Origin: Typhlomys cinereus
Taxonomy: Eukaryota > Chordata > Mammalia > Rodentia > Platacanthomyidae
Reading direction: 5' to 3'
Assembly (NCBI GenBank): GCA_023101885.1
Contig: JALPQD010000303.1
Span: 1,073,786 to 1,137,785 of the forward strand
Length of the DNA: 64,000 bases
Every line of letters starts with the position of its first letter. Positions within the stretch are counted from its first letter, which is position 1. The translations under genes were made by a program, and so were the position numbers. Positions 47,364 through 64,000 of the stretch are shown here, one piece after another. The notes under the pieces are model-generated. The model had not been told where the DNA came from, ran no database searches, and was given only the letters and a program-made list of their open reading frames with translations.

Positions 47364-47660
47364 GGCTGGAGAGATGGCTCAGGGATTAAGCCTCTGCCTT
47401 GCAGGGGGAAGGTCCTGAGTTCGGATCCCAGATCCCACGTATAGACGCCGGGCAGAAGCGGGGGCGGCCTGTGTTTCCGGTCCTGGTAGGGCGGAGCCTG
47501 TGAATCCAGGGGCAGAGTAAACAAGGAGGAGGTAGAGGCGTCCATGGTGGTTCCCGAATTCGTCCGTGATTCTACACACCCATACACGCACACCCATATA
47601 CATACACATGCACATACATAATTGAATAAATATCAAATTAAAAAAAAAGAATGGAAAAAA
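47364..47660 (+). repeat. Young tRNA-headed SINE, copy F
   Basis: Head 'ggctggagagatggctcagg', B-box-like 'gagttcggatccc', CpG-rich body, (AC/AT)-rich spacer and a tail with AATAAA. Inserted in the tail of the older SINE; 'attccagg' occurs at 47356-47363 and 47662-47669. Confidence 0.92.
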
Positions 47661-47669
47661 AATTCCAGG

Positions 47670-48020
47670 TGTCCCAATTATGGGAAGAGGATCTTTAATA
47701 AATTTTTTTTAATCTCCAGGACTCTTCCAGATTCTTATACTGGATATTGGAGAAAAAGCTCCTCTCATGATTCCTGCAAGGGAACAGAGAAAAGGAGCCA
47801 CTCTGAAATACAACAGCATTCTTTTCTTCATAATGAGACCTGGTAACTGTCTTCCAAATATCAGTATAATAGGTGTAATCTGAACTTCAGAATGAAACAC
47901 TGTTTACATTATGGTTTAGAAAATAAAATATTCAGGTATAATTCTAAAAAAAAATCCATACTATACATATGAGGAAAACTGTAAAATTCTGATTAAAGAA
48001 ACAAAGAAGAAATCATTTTT
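47670..48020. other. Unassigned sequence
   Basis: Nothing recognised. Confidence 0.35.
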
Positions 48021-48029
48021 CATTACATA

Positions 48030-48861
48030 TTCTCATTTTACACAAACATAATGAGTGATTGTCTCTCTCCCCTCCCTTCTCTCTTCCTCTCCTTTTACCA
48101 ATCCATCTCTCTCCTTCCCAACCTTTGTACTTGTCTTCTTGTGTGGGCTGCGAGGTTCCCTTCCAGTTGTTTGCTATACTAGATCAGGCCTCTGGTAGGG
48201 ATGCTCCCTTTCACTTGTCTAGTCTTTGCCCCTAAGGTTCTCCTGAGTTCCTCATTGGTTCATGGGGAATGGTGACACGTCAGCCATTGTGCAGACTGGT
48301 GAGAGTAGGTCTCATTGCAGTGACTTCCAGGCATGACCTGGCCAGCAGTGAACCTCCTTACCTTTAAGCCAACCCCTTACCAACCTCTCTTTCAAAAAAT
48401 TCCAAGCCTTAGGATGGGAGAAGGTTTGGTTGACCTGATTCAGCATGAGCATTTTAGGGTCACCAGTACTCTGCACTCTAGTTGGTTGTGTCTATATCAC
48501 TGCTTTTCCATTGCACTAGGCTGAGTCTTGTTTAGGTACTGAGATCTTTTCTTATCTAAAGATATAATGACAGGTGTTTAGATGGTAGTTTACTATCAGG
48601 TGTTTATGGTTAGTATTAAGAAATCTGATCCTGTCTAGTGTCAATTTTCTCCCCTTCCACTGTGGTTTAGACTGGTTTATATTACTGGGTGTATGTTTCC
48701 TGTCATTGAAGAAGGATTAGAGGCTAGTAAGCAGGTGGTTGGTTACCCTCCTACTGTGTCTTATTCCTGTTCTTTCCTTCCCTTTTAGAAATTTCTTTCA
48801 TAAAAGCCATATTTATCTGTTTGACCATGTTCTTTTGTTTCTGCTATTTAGGGGTCTTCTT

Positions 48862-48892
<31 letters not shown>

Positions 48893-49175
48893 CCCCGCTT
48901 GTGTTCCTTTGCATTAGTGGGTGTTGTAAGAGTTTCTGACTGATTCCATGGAACTGAGAGTTTAATGTTAGGATCCATTTATAAGGGAGAATGTGTGGCA
49001 TCTGTTTTTCTGCATATGGGATATTTCACTCAGTATAATTTCTTCCAGCTACATCCATTTATTGGCAAATTTTATTTGTTTATTTTTCCTGGTAACTGAA
49101 TAGTATTACATTGTATATATGTACCACATTTTCATTAACCATTTGTCAACTGTTGAACATCTAGGTTGGTTACAT
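48030..49175 (-). mobile_element. 5'-truncated L1 (3' UTR and ORF2 end)
   Basis: Complement of an L1: C/T-rich tract, 'cagccattgtgcagactggt', 'tcttatctaaagatataatg', then the ORF2 end (attgtatatatgtaccacat). Contains an (AC)n array at about 48859-48893. Confidence 0.85.
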
Positions 49176-49785
49176 TTCCCAAGGAAGAAATAAATGAATG
49201 AAGAAGCATCCCATGCTTCTAGAAGGCTCAATACTGCCAAAATGTCATTCTCTTCATCTTGATGAATAATACAATGAAAATTATAACAGGTAATTTCATG
49301 TTTTCCAATACACTATTCAGTATGAAGAGTCAAAAAATCCAGAAAAGATGTTGTAAGAGTCACTCTGAAATAATTTTTTCGATATTAGTTAGGGTGGAAG
49401 AACGGAGTTTTTAGATCACCAGTGGTCTGGAGATTTGAAATCACTCTCCAAAACTTCCAGCCCCAAGTTTGGCTTGTATTTTCACTTTATACCAAAGCAA
49501 GGTAGAAGTGGAACAAGCAGATGCAACTGAAGTGAGACTTTTCAGAAGCAGACACAATGGTTACTAAGCAACAGCAAGGCAGGTTGACCAGAGTAGCAGC
49601 AGGTGTAGGCCATAGAAGTGGGGTGGTGTCTCTTTGGGACTCGGGAATTTTTCCTCTTAATCCATCCTTAGCAGTAAGTTCTTAATTCATGTTTAGCAGC
49701 AATTAATACTTCATGTTTTTCTACCTCGGAGCCAGTACAATATGGAAGGAGAAAAGTTAGAAGACAAACCTTTTCAAATTTTCAA
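49176..49785. other. Unassigned sequence
   Basis: No gene or confident repeat. Confidence 0.35.
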
Positions 49786-49789
49786 ATTT

Positions 49790-50585
49790 TATTATAAATC
49801 CTTTTGGCTTAGGTGAGTGTATACACAAATAAATCAGTGAAACAGAAAGAACAGCCTAGAAATAAGCCACTATTAATCAGTTGGTTAATCTTTAACAATG
49901 CAATAGGAAAATTGGCTTTCAATAAATGCTCAGAAAACAACATGCAAAAATAAAAAATGAGCTTGCACACAGATCTTACAACTTTCACAATAATGAACTC
50001 AATTAAAATACAAAACCATAAAATTTCTAGATGATAACCGAGGAATAAAAATCTAAACAATCTTGGAGAGGAATTTTTAGATACAATGCCAAAGGTGTGA
50101 TTCATGAAAGAAAGAACTGGTAATTGGGATTACATTAAAATTAGAAAGTGCACTGAAAACATGCTCATGAAAATATTCTCTCTCCCTTCCTCCCTCTCTC
50201 TCTCTCTTTCTTTTCTTTTCTCTTACTACCTCTCTATTTTCCTTTCTCCCCTCCTCCCTATCTATAAAAAAGGGGGAAAAGATGCTAGAATCTGAAAAGG
50301 AGAGTTGCAAACTAGAGAACATATTTGTGAGAGACACATCTGAAATATCATCCACAAAGATCAATTAAAATGCAATGATAAGAAACCAAACAAACTGGTC
50401 AAAAAATGAGCACAAGTCAAGAACACACTTCAGTAAAGATATATGGAGGGTAAATGAGCATATGAAAGGATGTTCCACATCATCTGCCAATGGGGATGGG
50501 CAAACTAAAAACAGATGCCACTATATACCTTTTCAAATGATAGAAATACCAAACATTGACAACACCAAATACTGTGTCAAGTGAG
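49790..50585 (+). mobile_element. Ancient L1M ORF2 C-terminal region
   Basis: Ordered L1 phrases: 'ttggttaatctttaacaatg', 'aactggtaattgggattaca', 'cactgaaaacatgctc', 'caatgataagaaaccaaaca', 'aaatgagcacaagtcaagaa'. Interrupted by a pyrimidine tract at about 50178-50260. Confidence 0.75.
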
Positions 50586-50589
50586 ATGG

Positions 50590-50700
50590 GAATTGTCATT
50601 TATTATTACTTCTTTATTAATTTATTTCCATACAAACAAACTGGGTTTATGTCTTTGCCTTGATCCCCTTCTCCCACTTCACTCGGCTCCATCCTCCCAT
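50590..50700 (-). mobile_element. L1 3' UTR-like C/T-rich segment
   Basis: 'aatttatttccatacaaaca' followed by a C/T-rich run resembles the complement of an L1 tail. Short and tentative. Confidence 0.4.
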
Positions 50701-50999
50701 CCACACAACTTTCACACAGACAGAGACATCCATACCCATTGCTAAGGGGTCTGAGAGTCCAGGTGGAGAGTTATGCAAGCCAGTTCTTCTTTTCCAGATA
50801 CACACAAAGGCTGGGAAAAAGCAGAGGTGGCAGCAGCAAACACTGACCCGGCAAGGGTATTTATGCCTCTTTCTCATTCAGGTTGGATACTTGCCTTACG
50901 TGACTGATAATCTTTATTTCAAAGAGACACAAGTAAAAAATGATTGGAAATTTTGCAAGCAGGGAGAAAGTTTGACAGTTGACACATTTCACTGTAGAA

Positions 51000-51090
51000 C
51001 AACTCAGCATCCAGCAAAAAATTTCCATGGAGCAGTCCTGAAGACTGTGATTATACTCCTCTGTTTGGAGTGGTTCAATTTCTCATACTC
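51000..51090 (+). repeat. Left copy of an ~85-bp direct duplication
   Basis: Shares with 51757-51845 the ordered blocks 'ttcagcatcc/ctcagcatcc', 'ttccatggag', 'agactgtg' and a 'tttgg' region ending in 'tttc'. It flanks the hAT element on its left. Origin unknown. Confidence 0.6.
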
Positions 51091-51149
51091 CGAACCAATG
51101 CCTGGGGGGGGGGGGCTCAGGGATTAGACAAATAAAATTCAGCCTTTGT

Positions 51150-51703
51150 TATGGTTAGGTTTGGGTGTCAACTTGACACTTTCAGGCTTCTGGAGCATAG
51201 CTGTGAGGAATCCATGGTTGGAGCAGGCCCCTGAACAAGCCTCAAGGTGCTTGTTTCATTGATGAGGAAAATCCAGCCCGCAGTGGGAGGTGCTTTCCAG
51301 TGGTGGACCAGACAAAAGGGAGCACAAGGAGAAGGTACTTGCTCCTCCCTCACCGGGTGTCGACCTGCTATTAAGTCCACTCTTTGAACATCGTTGTCTT
51401 TTTTGTTGTTGCTTACTGTCTCGGTCCCTGGTGGACTCAGAGCCTGGCTCCTTCAGCCCTGGCTTGCTGTTTCTATTGCCTTTGGAGCCTCTGTTCATCA
51501 CCAGCTCTGGAGCCCAGCATCTTCAGTCTTCCAGTAAGATAAAAGCTCTAGATTTTTTCAGAATCCTTCAGCTTTGTGACCGACACATTCTAGTGAAGAA
51601 TGAAACAATTATGGGTGGCTACTTTGAAGGACACTGCTTTTATTGTGTTGATTTAATAACTGCGTTGATCCTGTTCATTCAGAGAACCCTGACTAATACA
51701 ACC
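51150..51703 (+). mobile_element. hAT (URR1-related) element
   Basis: 5' end 'gggtgtcaacttgacacttt', 3' end 'cagagaaccctgactaatac', the typical rodent/mammalian hAT terminal phrase. Its first 240 bp match the right member of the inverted pair at 13926-14171. The open frame at 51290-51733 is non-coding background. Confidence 0.75.
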
Positions 51704-51756
51704 ATCTTAACACCAGACATCTCCCCCAACTAAATTTCTGCGACTTTTAGAAAGTA

Positions 51757-51845
51757 AATTCAGCATCCGGCAAAGTTTTCCATGGAGGAGTCCCAAAGAC
51801 TGTGTTTATAGATTCTTTATTTGGGATGCTATAGCTCAGTTTCTT
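51757..51845 (+). repeat. Right copy of the ~85-bp direct duplication
   Basis: See the copy at 51000-51090. Similarity is by eye and diverged, with several short indels. Confidence 0.6.
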
Positions 51846-51867
51846 TTTGTATCTACTCATAAGTAGA

Positions 51868-52216
51868 ATGCTTCTTTTCTTGTTGCTGTGACAAAATACC
51901 TGACAAAAGCAACTTGATAAAGGAAGGGTTTATCTCGGCTCTCATTTTAAGAAGGGATGAGTTCATCATGCTGGGGAAAGCATGATGACAGGAATGTGAG
52001 GCAGCCGGTCACACTGTGTCTGTGGTCAGAAGCCACAGAAAGATGAATGCTGGTACTCTGTTTGCTTTCTCTTTTTTGTTCAGTTTAGGACACAGTTCGT
52101 TGTGTGGTACTAATTACATTCTGGGTGAGTCTTCTCTCTTCATTTTAACCAGACCCAATAATTTTTCTACTCCTGATGCCAAATCCAGTCAGTAGACTAT
52201 TAAGATCAACCATCAC
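51868..52216 (-). mobile_element. URR1-like hAT element
   Basis: Reverse-oriented phrases 'ttgttgctgtgacaaaatac', 'gaaggg..ttatctcggctctc', 'gatgaatgctggtactctgt' and 'cattctgggtgagtcttctc' are the complement of the element at 9305-9705. Confidence 0.85.
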
Positions 52217-52247
52217 CAAGAGTCAGAACATTTAGATTCTTTGTATA

Positions 52248-52530
52248 GGCTGGGGAGATGACTCAGTGGTCAAGGTGCTTGCCTTGTAAACATGACAACC
52301 AGAGTTCAGGACCCAAGAACCCATGCAAAAGCCAAGGAGGCACGTTGGCTGCTTAAAATCCCAGCACTCAGTGGACAGAGACAGAGAATTGTCAGAGCAA
52401 GATGGGCAGCAAGTTCTGAGTTCAGTTGAGAGAAGCTGCTATAATAATAAAAGCATAAGAAGATACCCAATGTCAACTTTGTACCTATATACACATATAA
52501 ACACAAATACACACACATATACAATAAATT
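52248..52530 (+). repeat. B3 SINE
   Basis: Head 'ggctggggagatgactcagt', 'tgcttgccttgtaaacatga', centre 'ttaaaatcccagcactcagt', and an (AC)-rich tail. Confidence 0.8.
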
Positions 52531-52589
52531 GAGATTTATTGAGATTATTATAAGAATTATCTAAGGTGGAACTTCTCAAATTTGCAGTT

Positions 52590-53063
52590 GTGTTGGTCAA
52601 TTTTTCATCATTGATGAAATGCCCAAGTAAAACAACTTAAAAGAGTAAAAGTATCTATTTTTGCCTCATGGTTTAAGAGGTTTACTCTGCCATGCAAGCT
52701 GGGTATGGTGGGAAACAGAAAATATACCTGCACTCAGTTTCCCAGACTCTGCCTTCCAGGGCCGGAAGTGCAGATCACTGATATTTCTGCCGGCATTATG
52801 TGGCAATCTTAGATCCCAGGTCATTTTGCTTTTAAGGAAAAAATTAACCCCTGAGTCATCCCTCCAACCCGTGCACTTTGCTTTCTCCTTTTCCCACATT
52901 TACTCTACCCTGGACCCTATTTATTGGATAATGACTCCCATGTTTGGGGGATGTTTCCCCCTTGTCAATCCTCTCTGTAAATGCTTTCACAGACACACCC
53001 AGAAGTGTGCTTTCCTAGCTTCTCAGTTCAATCAAATCAACAATTGAGATTAACTGCCAACAT
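52590..53063 (-). mobile_element. URR1-like hAT element split by an older SINE
   Basis: 52590-52675 and 52871-53063 are the two parts (e.g. 'cacagacacacccagaagtg', 'tcaaatcaacaattgagatt'). A SINE fragment lies between them. Confidence 0.7.
52676..52870 (-). repeat. Older-branch tRNA-headed SINE, truncated
   Basis: The minus-strand head (complement of 'ctgagtcatccctccaaccc') and part of the older body; the distal part is missing or scrambled. Confidence 0.7.
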
Positions 53064-53087
53064 AGTTCCAGACTATAAGTGGTAGCA

Positions 53088-53220
53088 GCATCACGTGAAA
53101 CTTACTAGAAAGGCAAATTACTAGGTTCTTCTCAAACTTACCAAATCAGAGGCTCCCAGGGTGGGGTCAACAACTTGTATTTTAAGAAGCCTTCTGGAAG
53201 TAAAGATTGGTGACAGTTGA
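53088..53220 (+). repeat. MER5A hAT element
   Basis: 'agcagcatcacgtgaaactt', 'aatcagaggctcccagggtg', 'aacttgtattttaagaagcc' follow the MER5A order closely. Confidence 0.8.
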
Positions 53221-53334
53221 GAGAATGATACCAATTATAGACTGAATATCCAAGGAAAAGTCTACTTCCCCAACCTTGGGAAACTAGAAGAAAAGGTGCC
53301 ACCATTCTCCAAGTGCCCACCAGCTGTCAGTTTA

Positions 53335-53466
53335 TATACTTATTACATTTAATCATTACAATTAAAAAGAATTATATTCTCCATTTCGTAGGTAGGAAAA
53401 CTGAAGTTTATGGAAGAAAGGTAATTTAGTTAATTAAGAAGGGCGAATCCATAATTGAAGCCATTT
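53335..53466 (+). repeat. MIR-like ancient SINE fragment
   Basis: 'attatattctccatttcgta' and 'gtaggaaaactgaagtttat' match the MIR core. Confidence 0.65.
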
Positions 53467-53517
53467 ATCTCCCACTGATGAAATGCTGATAATGTATGAC
53501 TTTCAGGATTAAATTTC

Positions 53518-53863
53518 TTTTTTTAAAAATTTATTATATTTATTTATTTCCCCATCATACAAGCTTAAAAGGTACCCTGATCCCCTCTCTCCCTCCACTT
53601 CTCCCCAGTCTCCCTTGTACTCTCCCTACCTTTTCCCCTTCCTTTCATCCCCCTCTCTCCCTTTCTCTCAGTGCCTCCCCCTCTCCCCCCATTCCCTGGA
53701 GCATCCTTTTGCGTGAATGCCAAACTTCTTTCTGAGTCCTCCACTTTAGTGAGGTGTAAGGACTCAGTGGCATTGCCTAGAGCCCATTCTTGGGCTCCCC
53801 TTTAGTATGGGAACACTATTGTGACTGTTAATCCCTTGCTTCTAAGGATCCTAGTGCCTGTGA
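53518..53863 (-). mobile_element. 5'-truncated L1, 3' UTR, with target-site duplication
   Basis: 346 bp, collinear with 29811-30160. A perfect 15-bp duplication (tcaggattaaatttc) at 53503-53517 and 53864-53878. Confidence 0.94.
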
Positions 53864-54139
53864 TCAGGATTAAATTTCAAAGACACAAATTTGAGAGGCA
53901 CATTCATTCAACCCTTAACAACATTTTGAGACAAACAAGAACCTCAGGCTAACTTCATACATTATTTTAAAAATTAACTCAAAATGGAACAAAGAGTAGA
54001 TATACATAAATGTAACACTACATGATATTATTCTAATATTTTGAGAGAAAGATAGAGGGGGAGAGAGGTAAAGAGAGCTCATGCCACCACACACATGAGG
54101 AGATAACAGAACAACTTTTGGAATTTGATTCTCTTCTAC

Positions 54140-54222
54140 TGTCACGTGGGCTCTGAGGATGAAACTCAGGCTGTCAGGTTTTTATTCAGGTGGCTTTACC
54201 AGTTGAACCAACTTGCCAGCCC
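54140..54222 (-). repeat. B3/B2-type tRNA-like head fragment
   Basis: Complement of 'ttgaaccaacttgccagccc' and upstream 'gaaactcaggctgtcaggtt' resembles a SINE head only. Confidence 0.55.
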
Positions 54223-54364
54223 AAAGTAAAATTGTTTTGTCTTTTTCTTCTGACAGCACTGGCAGTTGAACCAAATACCCTAGCCTCTGCCACCACACCA
54301 AGTTTTGTACAGTTTTTAGAAAACATAGAAAATCTTCAAAAGAAAGGACTAGATTAAAAAAAGT

Positions 54365-61312
<6,948 letters not shown>

Positions 61313-61319
61313 AAAATTC

Positions 61320-62400
61320 TTCAGGTGATTACACTAATTGGTAAGTTCAAAAATTGTCTAAACATCTTCATTAATGTAGGTATGTTTCTGTAGAAAGAGA
61401 GCATAAATTAAACTTACAAAATTAAAAAAATTATTGGACTCATCACCTGAAACATGATCCATGAAACAATGATTAAAGTATGTTATTCCAATAAAACTCT
61501 CTTGCTCTGACAAGATTCCCATAAATGGAAGAGAAACACTGAGAATATCTGACAGTGCATTGATAATAATATACTAAGAGTTCTCAGACTCAAACAGGCT
61601 AATCAGAAAATGAACAAAAATAAACATAATAGGACATTGCACTGGAAAATATCTATAGTTACTGAGTAAGCAGTGAAATATTTTCAACATATTAACCATT
61701 AGAAAAATAAAAGTTAAAGCCATAATGAGGAATCAACTATAACTACTAGAACTGCTAAAATAATAATAACAACCCAGAACGCTTGTCAACTGCACGCAAT
61801 AAAAAGATTATAAAAGTGAGAATGGGTCACTTGAAAATTGCTGACAGCAATGTAAATGGTTCAGTTACTTATAACAAAAGGCATCTCAGTTTCTTACAAA
61901 ATTGAACATGTGCTTATAATATAATCCAACAATTATACTCTGGGACATTTATCCTAGAAACATGAAGATACGTATTCACACTCCAATGTTCATACCAAAT
62001 TAATTCACAATAGTCAGAAATTAGAAATAATCCAGATGTATATTCATTCACAGGTAAATAATTAAACTGTATCATATCCATATAACAGGATAGTACTGAG
62101 CGAGAGAGTGGAGTGGATTGTTTGTTCTTTCAAGGATGTTATGCCGACTGCAAAAATTTAAAACTTATATGCTGCATTTTTCCATTTATATAAATTCTGC
62201 AAAAAAATCATAAAGAGGTGAAATAGAAATTAGGGAGGGGAAATGAGGTGACTGTGGCTATGAAATGGTAGCTAGAAGGATCCTTGATGGAACGATTCTG
62301 TGGTGGTCACAAAAAGTCTATATGTAGTAGAGTTGCACTGGATTAAATGTAAGTACACCCCCCACATTTAAACAGTGATATAAGATGAGGTATATATGGT
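61320..62400 (+). mobile_element. Ancient L1M (ORF2 C-terminus and 3' UTR)
   Basis: Ordered L1M phrases: 'aatgggtcacttgaaaattg', 'ataatccaacaattatactc', 'acatgaagatacgtattcac', 'aataatccagatgtatattc', 'ggatccttgatggaacgatt'. Decayed throughout. Confidence 0.75.
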
Positions 62401-62725
62401 GGCATCCACACCAATTTCCTGGTGGTAAAACTCTATTACAATTAGACCAGATGTCACCATTGGGTCTACAAGACTTCTCTGTATTATTTTTTACAGTTAT
62501 ATATTAGTTTATAATGGTCACAAAATTAAAATCTGTTCAATCTCATTTGCTATATAGAACTTAATAATGGGCTCCCTTTACACCCCACCCCGCTCCACCA
62601 GTCGGGACGCGCGGTCCAGCCGGGCCTCACCCCGGGACCTAGGTAAGTCTCTGCCTCCGCCTGCCCACCAGGACCTCAGGCCATATAATTCAGTTTAGTG
62701 AAATTGAGAGATCTTAAAAGTTAAA

Positions 62726-63733
62726 ATGACAATGCCAAAGTCAAAGTGCAAATCCATAAGAAGCAACACTCAAGTAAACAAATTTCCCACTGAAGAAATT
62801 AATCCCATAATGTTAGACTCCAACCAAAACAAACCCGCAGAAAAAGGCCAAGTAAGCCTCACCCAGAATAAAGACTTTCAAAATATGATCATTACCATGT
62901 TCAATACTATGAAAGAGGAAATCAGGGAGGAATTACATAATCGAATCAATCGCTTTGAAGAGGAACACAACAGACATCTGGAGGAGTTGAGAAAAACAGT
63001 GCAAGAAACAAAAAGTGGCATAGAACAGTTAAAACAAACTCAAGCAGAGTTTAAAACTGAGCTAAAAGACAAGTTATCTTCAACCCAGAACGCCACAGAG
63101 AGTCTTATCAACAGAACTAACGAAGCAGAAAACAGAATTTCAGACCTTGAAGATAAAATGGGAGTACTAACCAGCTCAATGGAAGAGGTTGTTAAAGCCA
63201 AAAAGATACTTGAGAGAAATATCCAAGAGATATGGGACACTCTGAAAAAGCCTAACATGCATATTCATGGAATACCAGAGCAAGAATCTCAAAATACCAC
63301 CCCTGAGGAAATTTTTCAAACGATCATCAAGGAAAACTTTCCTCATCTAAAAAAAGAGAGGCCCATCCATATACAAGAGGCATTCCGCACCCCAAACAGA
63401 TACGACCAAAATAGAAGCACGCCACGGCAAATAATAGTTAAAACACTCCACATTCAAGATAAAGAACTGGTGCTGAGAGCTTCAAGGGAGAAAAAACAAG
63501 TCACTTTTAAAGGTAAACCTATTAAAATAACAAATGACTTCTCAGTCGAAACAGTAAAAGCAAGAAGAGCTTGGAGAGACATACTTCAAGTATTGAATGA
63601 GCAAAAATGTCAACCCAGGCTGATTTACCCTGCAAAACTATCAGTCATGATTGAGGGAGAAAGAAAAATTTTCCAGCCAAAGACAACTTTAAGGGATACA
63701 TGTCCACCAAACCAGGCCTTCAAAAAATGCTAG
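62726..63733 (+). CDS. L1 ORF1 protein (RNA-binding chaperone), C-terminally frameshifted
   Basis: L1 ORF1p is a trimeric RNA-binding nucleic-acid chaperone that coats L1 RNA in the cytoplasm. The 335-residue frame has a polar N-terminus, a coiled coil (about residues 45-155, heptad-rich, with EELRKTVQETKSGIEQLKQ), an RRM beginning about residue 172 at PNMHIHGIPE, and a C-terminal domain beginning about 228 (TPRQIIVKTL, REKKQVTFKGKPIKI). ATG codons lie at residues 1 and 3. Around residue 320 (63680-63688) the frame changes: the ending CPPNQAFKKC is unlike ORF1p, while the overlapping frame 63688-63795 gives a typical ORF1p tail (YMSTKPGLQKML). The stop there would leave 50 bp to ORF2, a normal L1 spacing. 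One base appears to be missing compared with 55820-55835. Confidence 0.9.
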   Translation: MTMPKSKCKSIRSNTQVNKFPTEEINPIMLDSNQNKPAEKGQVSLTQNKDFQNMIITMFNTMKEEIREELHNRINRFEEEHNRHLEELRKTVQETKSGIEQLKQTQAEFKTELKDKLSSTQNATESLINRTNEAENRISDLEDKMGVLTSSMEEVVKAKKILERNIQEIWDTLKKPNMHIHGIPEQESQNTTPEEIFQTIIKENFPHLKKERPIHIQEAFRTPNRYDQNRSTPRQIIVKTLHIQDKELVLRASREKKQVTFKGKPIKITNDFSVETVKARRAWRDILQVLNEQKCQPRLIYPAKLSVMIEGERKIFQPKTTLRDTCPPNQAFKKC

Positions 63734-63845
63734 AAATGATACTCAAGCGTGAAGAAAAAAACAGGCATATCCAGGAGAACAGAAGGCAAATATAACACCA
63801 TGAAAAGCGAAGCAATATACTTATAAAAGCTACTAAACATAATAA

Positions 63846-64000
63846 ATGTCTGGAATTAACAATAGTTTCTCCATTATAACACTAAATGTTAATGGACTTA
63901 ATTCACCGATCAAGAGACACAGATTACAAACTTGGATTAAAAATCACAATCCATCAATCTGCTGCCTGCAGGAAACCCATCTCACCACAAAAGATAGACA
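63846..64000 (+). CDS. L1 ORF2 N-terminus (endonuclease domain), partial
   Basis: ORF2p is the L1 endonuclease and reverse transcriptase. From the ATG at 63846 the frame is open to the window end (51 codons). It begins MSGINNSFSI and shows the endonuclease motifs LNVNGLNSP (metal-binding N) and CCLQETHL (catalytic E). The homologous copy at 55984 has a stop within 30 codons, whereas this one has none so far. The rest lies outside the window. Confidence 0.92.
   Translation, partial: MSGINNSFSIITLNVNGLNSPIKRHRLQTWIKNHNPSICCLQETHLTTKDR

Larger units (their letters stand above)
62583..64000 (+). mobile_element. Young L1, 5' portion (runs off the window)
   Basis: A 140-bp C/G-rich, CpG-containing leader is followed by ORF1 at 62726 and an open ORF2 start at 63846. 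Sequence identity to the decayed copy at 54911-55990 is obvious, but this copy has far fewer disabling changes. The leader does not resemble the long 5' UTRs of the other two L1s, so this is either a different subfamily promoter or a 5'-truncated insertion next to unrelated GC-rich DNA. Confidence 0.93.

Overview
The window looks like non-genic nuclear DNA from a rodent of the mouse-related clade. The evidence is 7SL-derived B1 elements, B3-type (B2-superfamily) SINEs, rodent hAT (URR1-like) transposons, L1 elements with long C/T-rich 3' tails, and older mammalian repeats (MIR, MER5A, L1M, MLT). The youngest SINE is tRNA-headed, with a CpG-rich body that I do not recognise from mouse or rat. 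It could be a B2-superfamily element of a group such as the jerboas, but that is inference. I see no intact multi-exon host gene, no rRNA or functional tRNA gene, no CRISPR array and no bacterial-type operon.

Layout. 0-7.5 kb: old L1, MIR and L1 3'-tail debris with one solo LTR (630-1155). 7.5-9.7 kb: a dense SINE cluster in which three young SINE copies carry clear target-site duplications, followed by a hAT element. 9.8-21 kb: truncated L1s, an inverted hAT pair beside a 26-bp perfect palindrome, and B3 copies. 22-26.1 kb: a 5'-truncated L1, a long ancient L1 body, and a 3'-truncated prohibitin (PHB1) retrocopy. 26-31 kb: more L1 and SINE fragments. 31.5-39.35 kb: one near-full-length minus-strand L1 later hit by a young SINE and an LTR. 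39.4-54 kb: mixed unique sequence, SINEs, L1 tails and a hAT-rich stretch. 54.36-61.3 kb: a near-full-length plus-strand L1 whose ORF2 was interrupted by an intact-ORF RPL30 retrocopy. 61.3-62.4 kb: ancient L1. 62.58 kb to the end: the 5' part of the youngest L1, with a nearly complete ORF1 and an open ORF2 start.

The machinery visible is L1 retrotransposition. L1 ORF1/ORF2 proteins are the known source of the activity that moves SINEs and host mRNAs (here RPL30 and PHB1), and the 8-19 bp target-site duplications fit this. Both long L1s look dead: many stops, an altered reverse-transcriptase motif in one and a deletion over that motif in the other. The third L1 has what looks like a single-base frameshift near the ORF1 C-terminus. 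I found no convincing undescribed system. The most notable items are the nested insertion history, the two-branch SINE lineage, the LTR with repeated modules, and the nearly intact L1 with an unusual CpG-rich leader.
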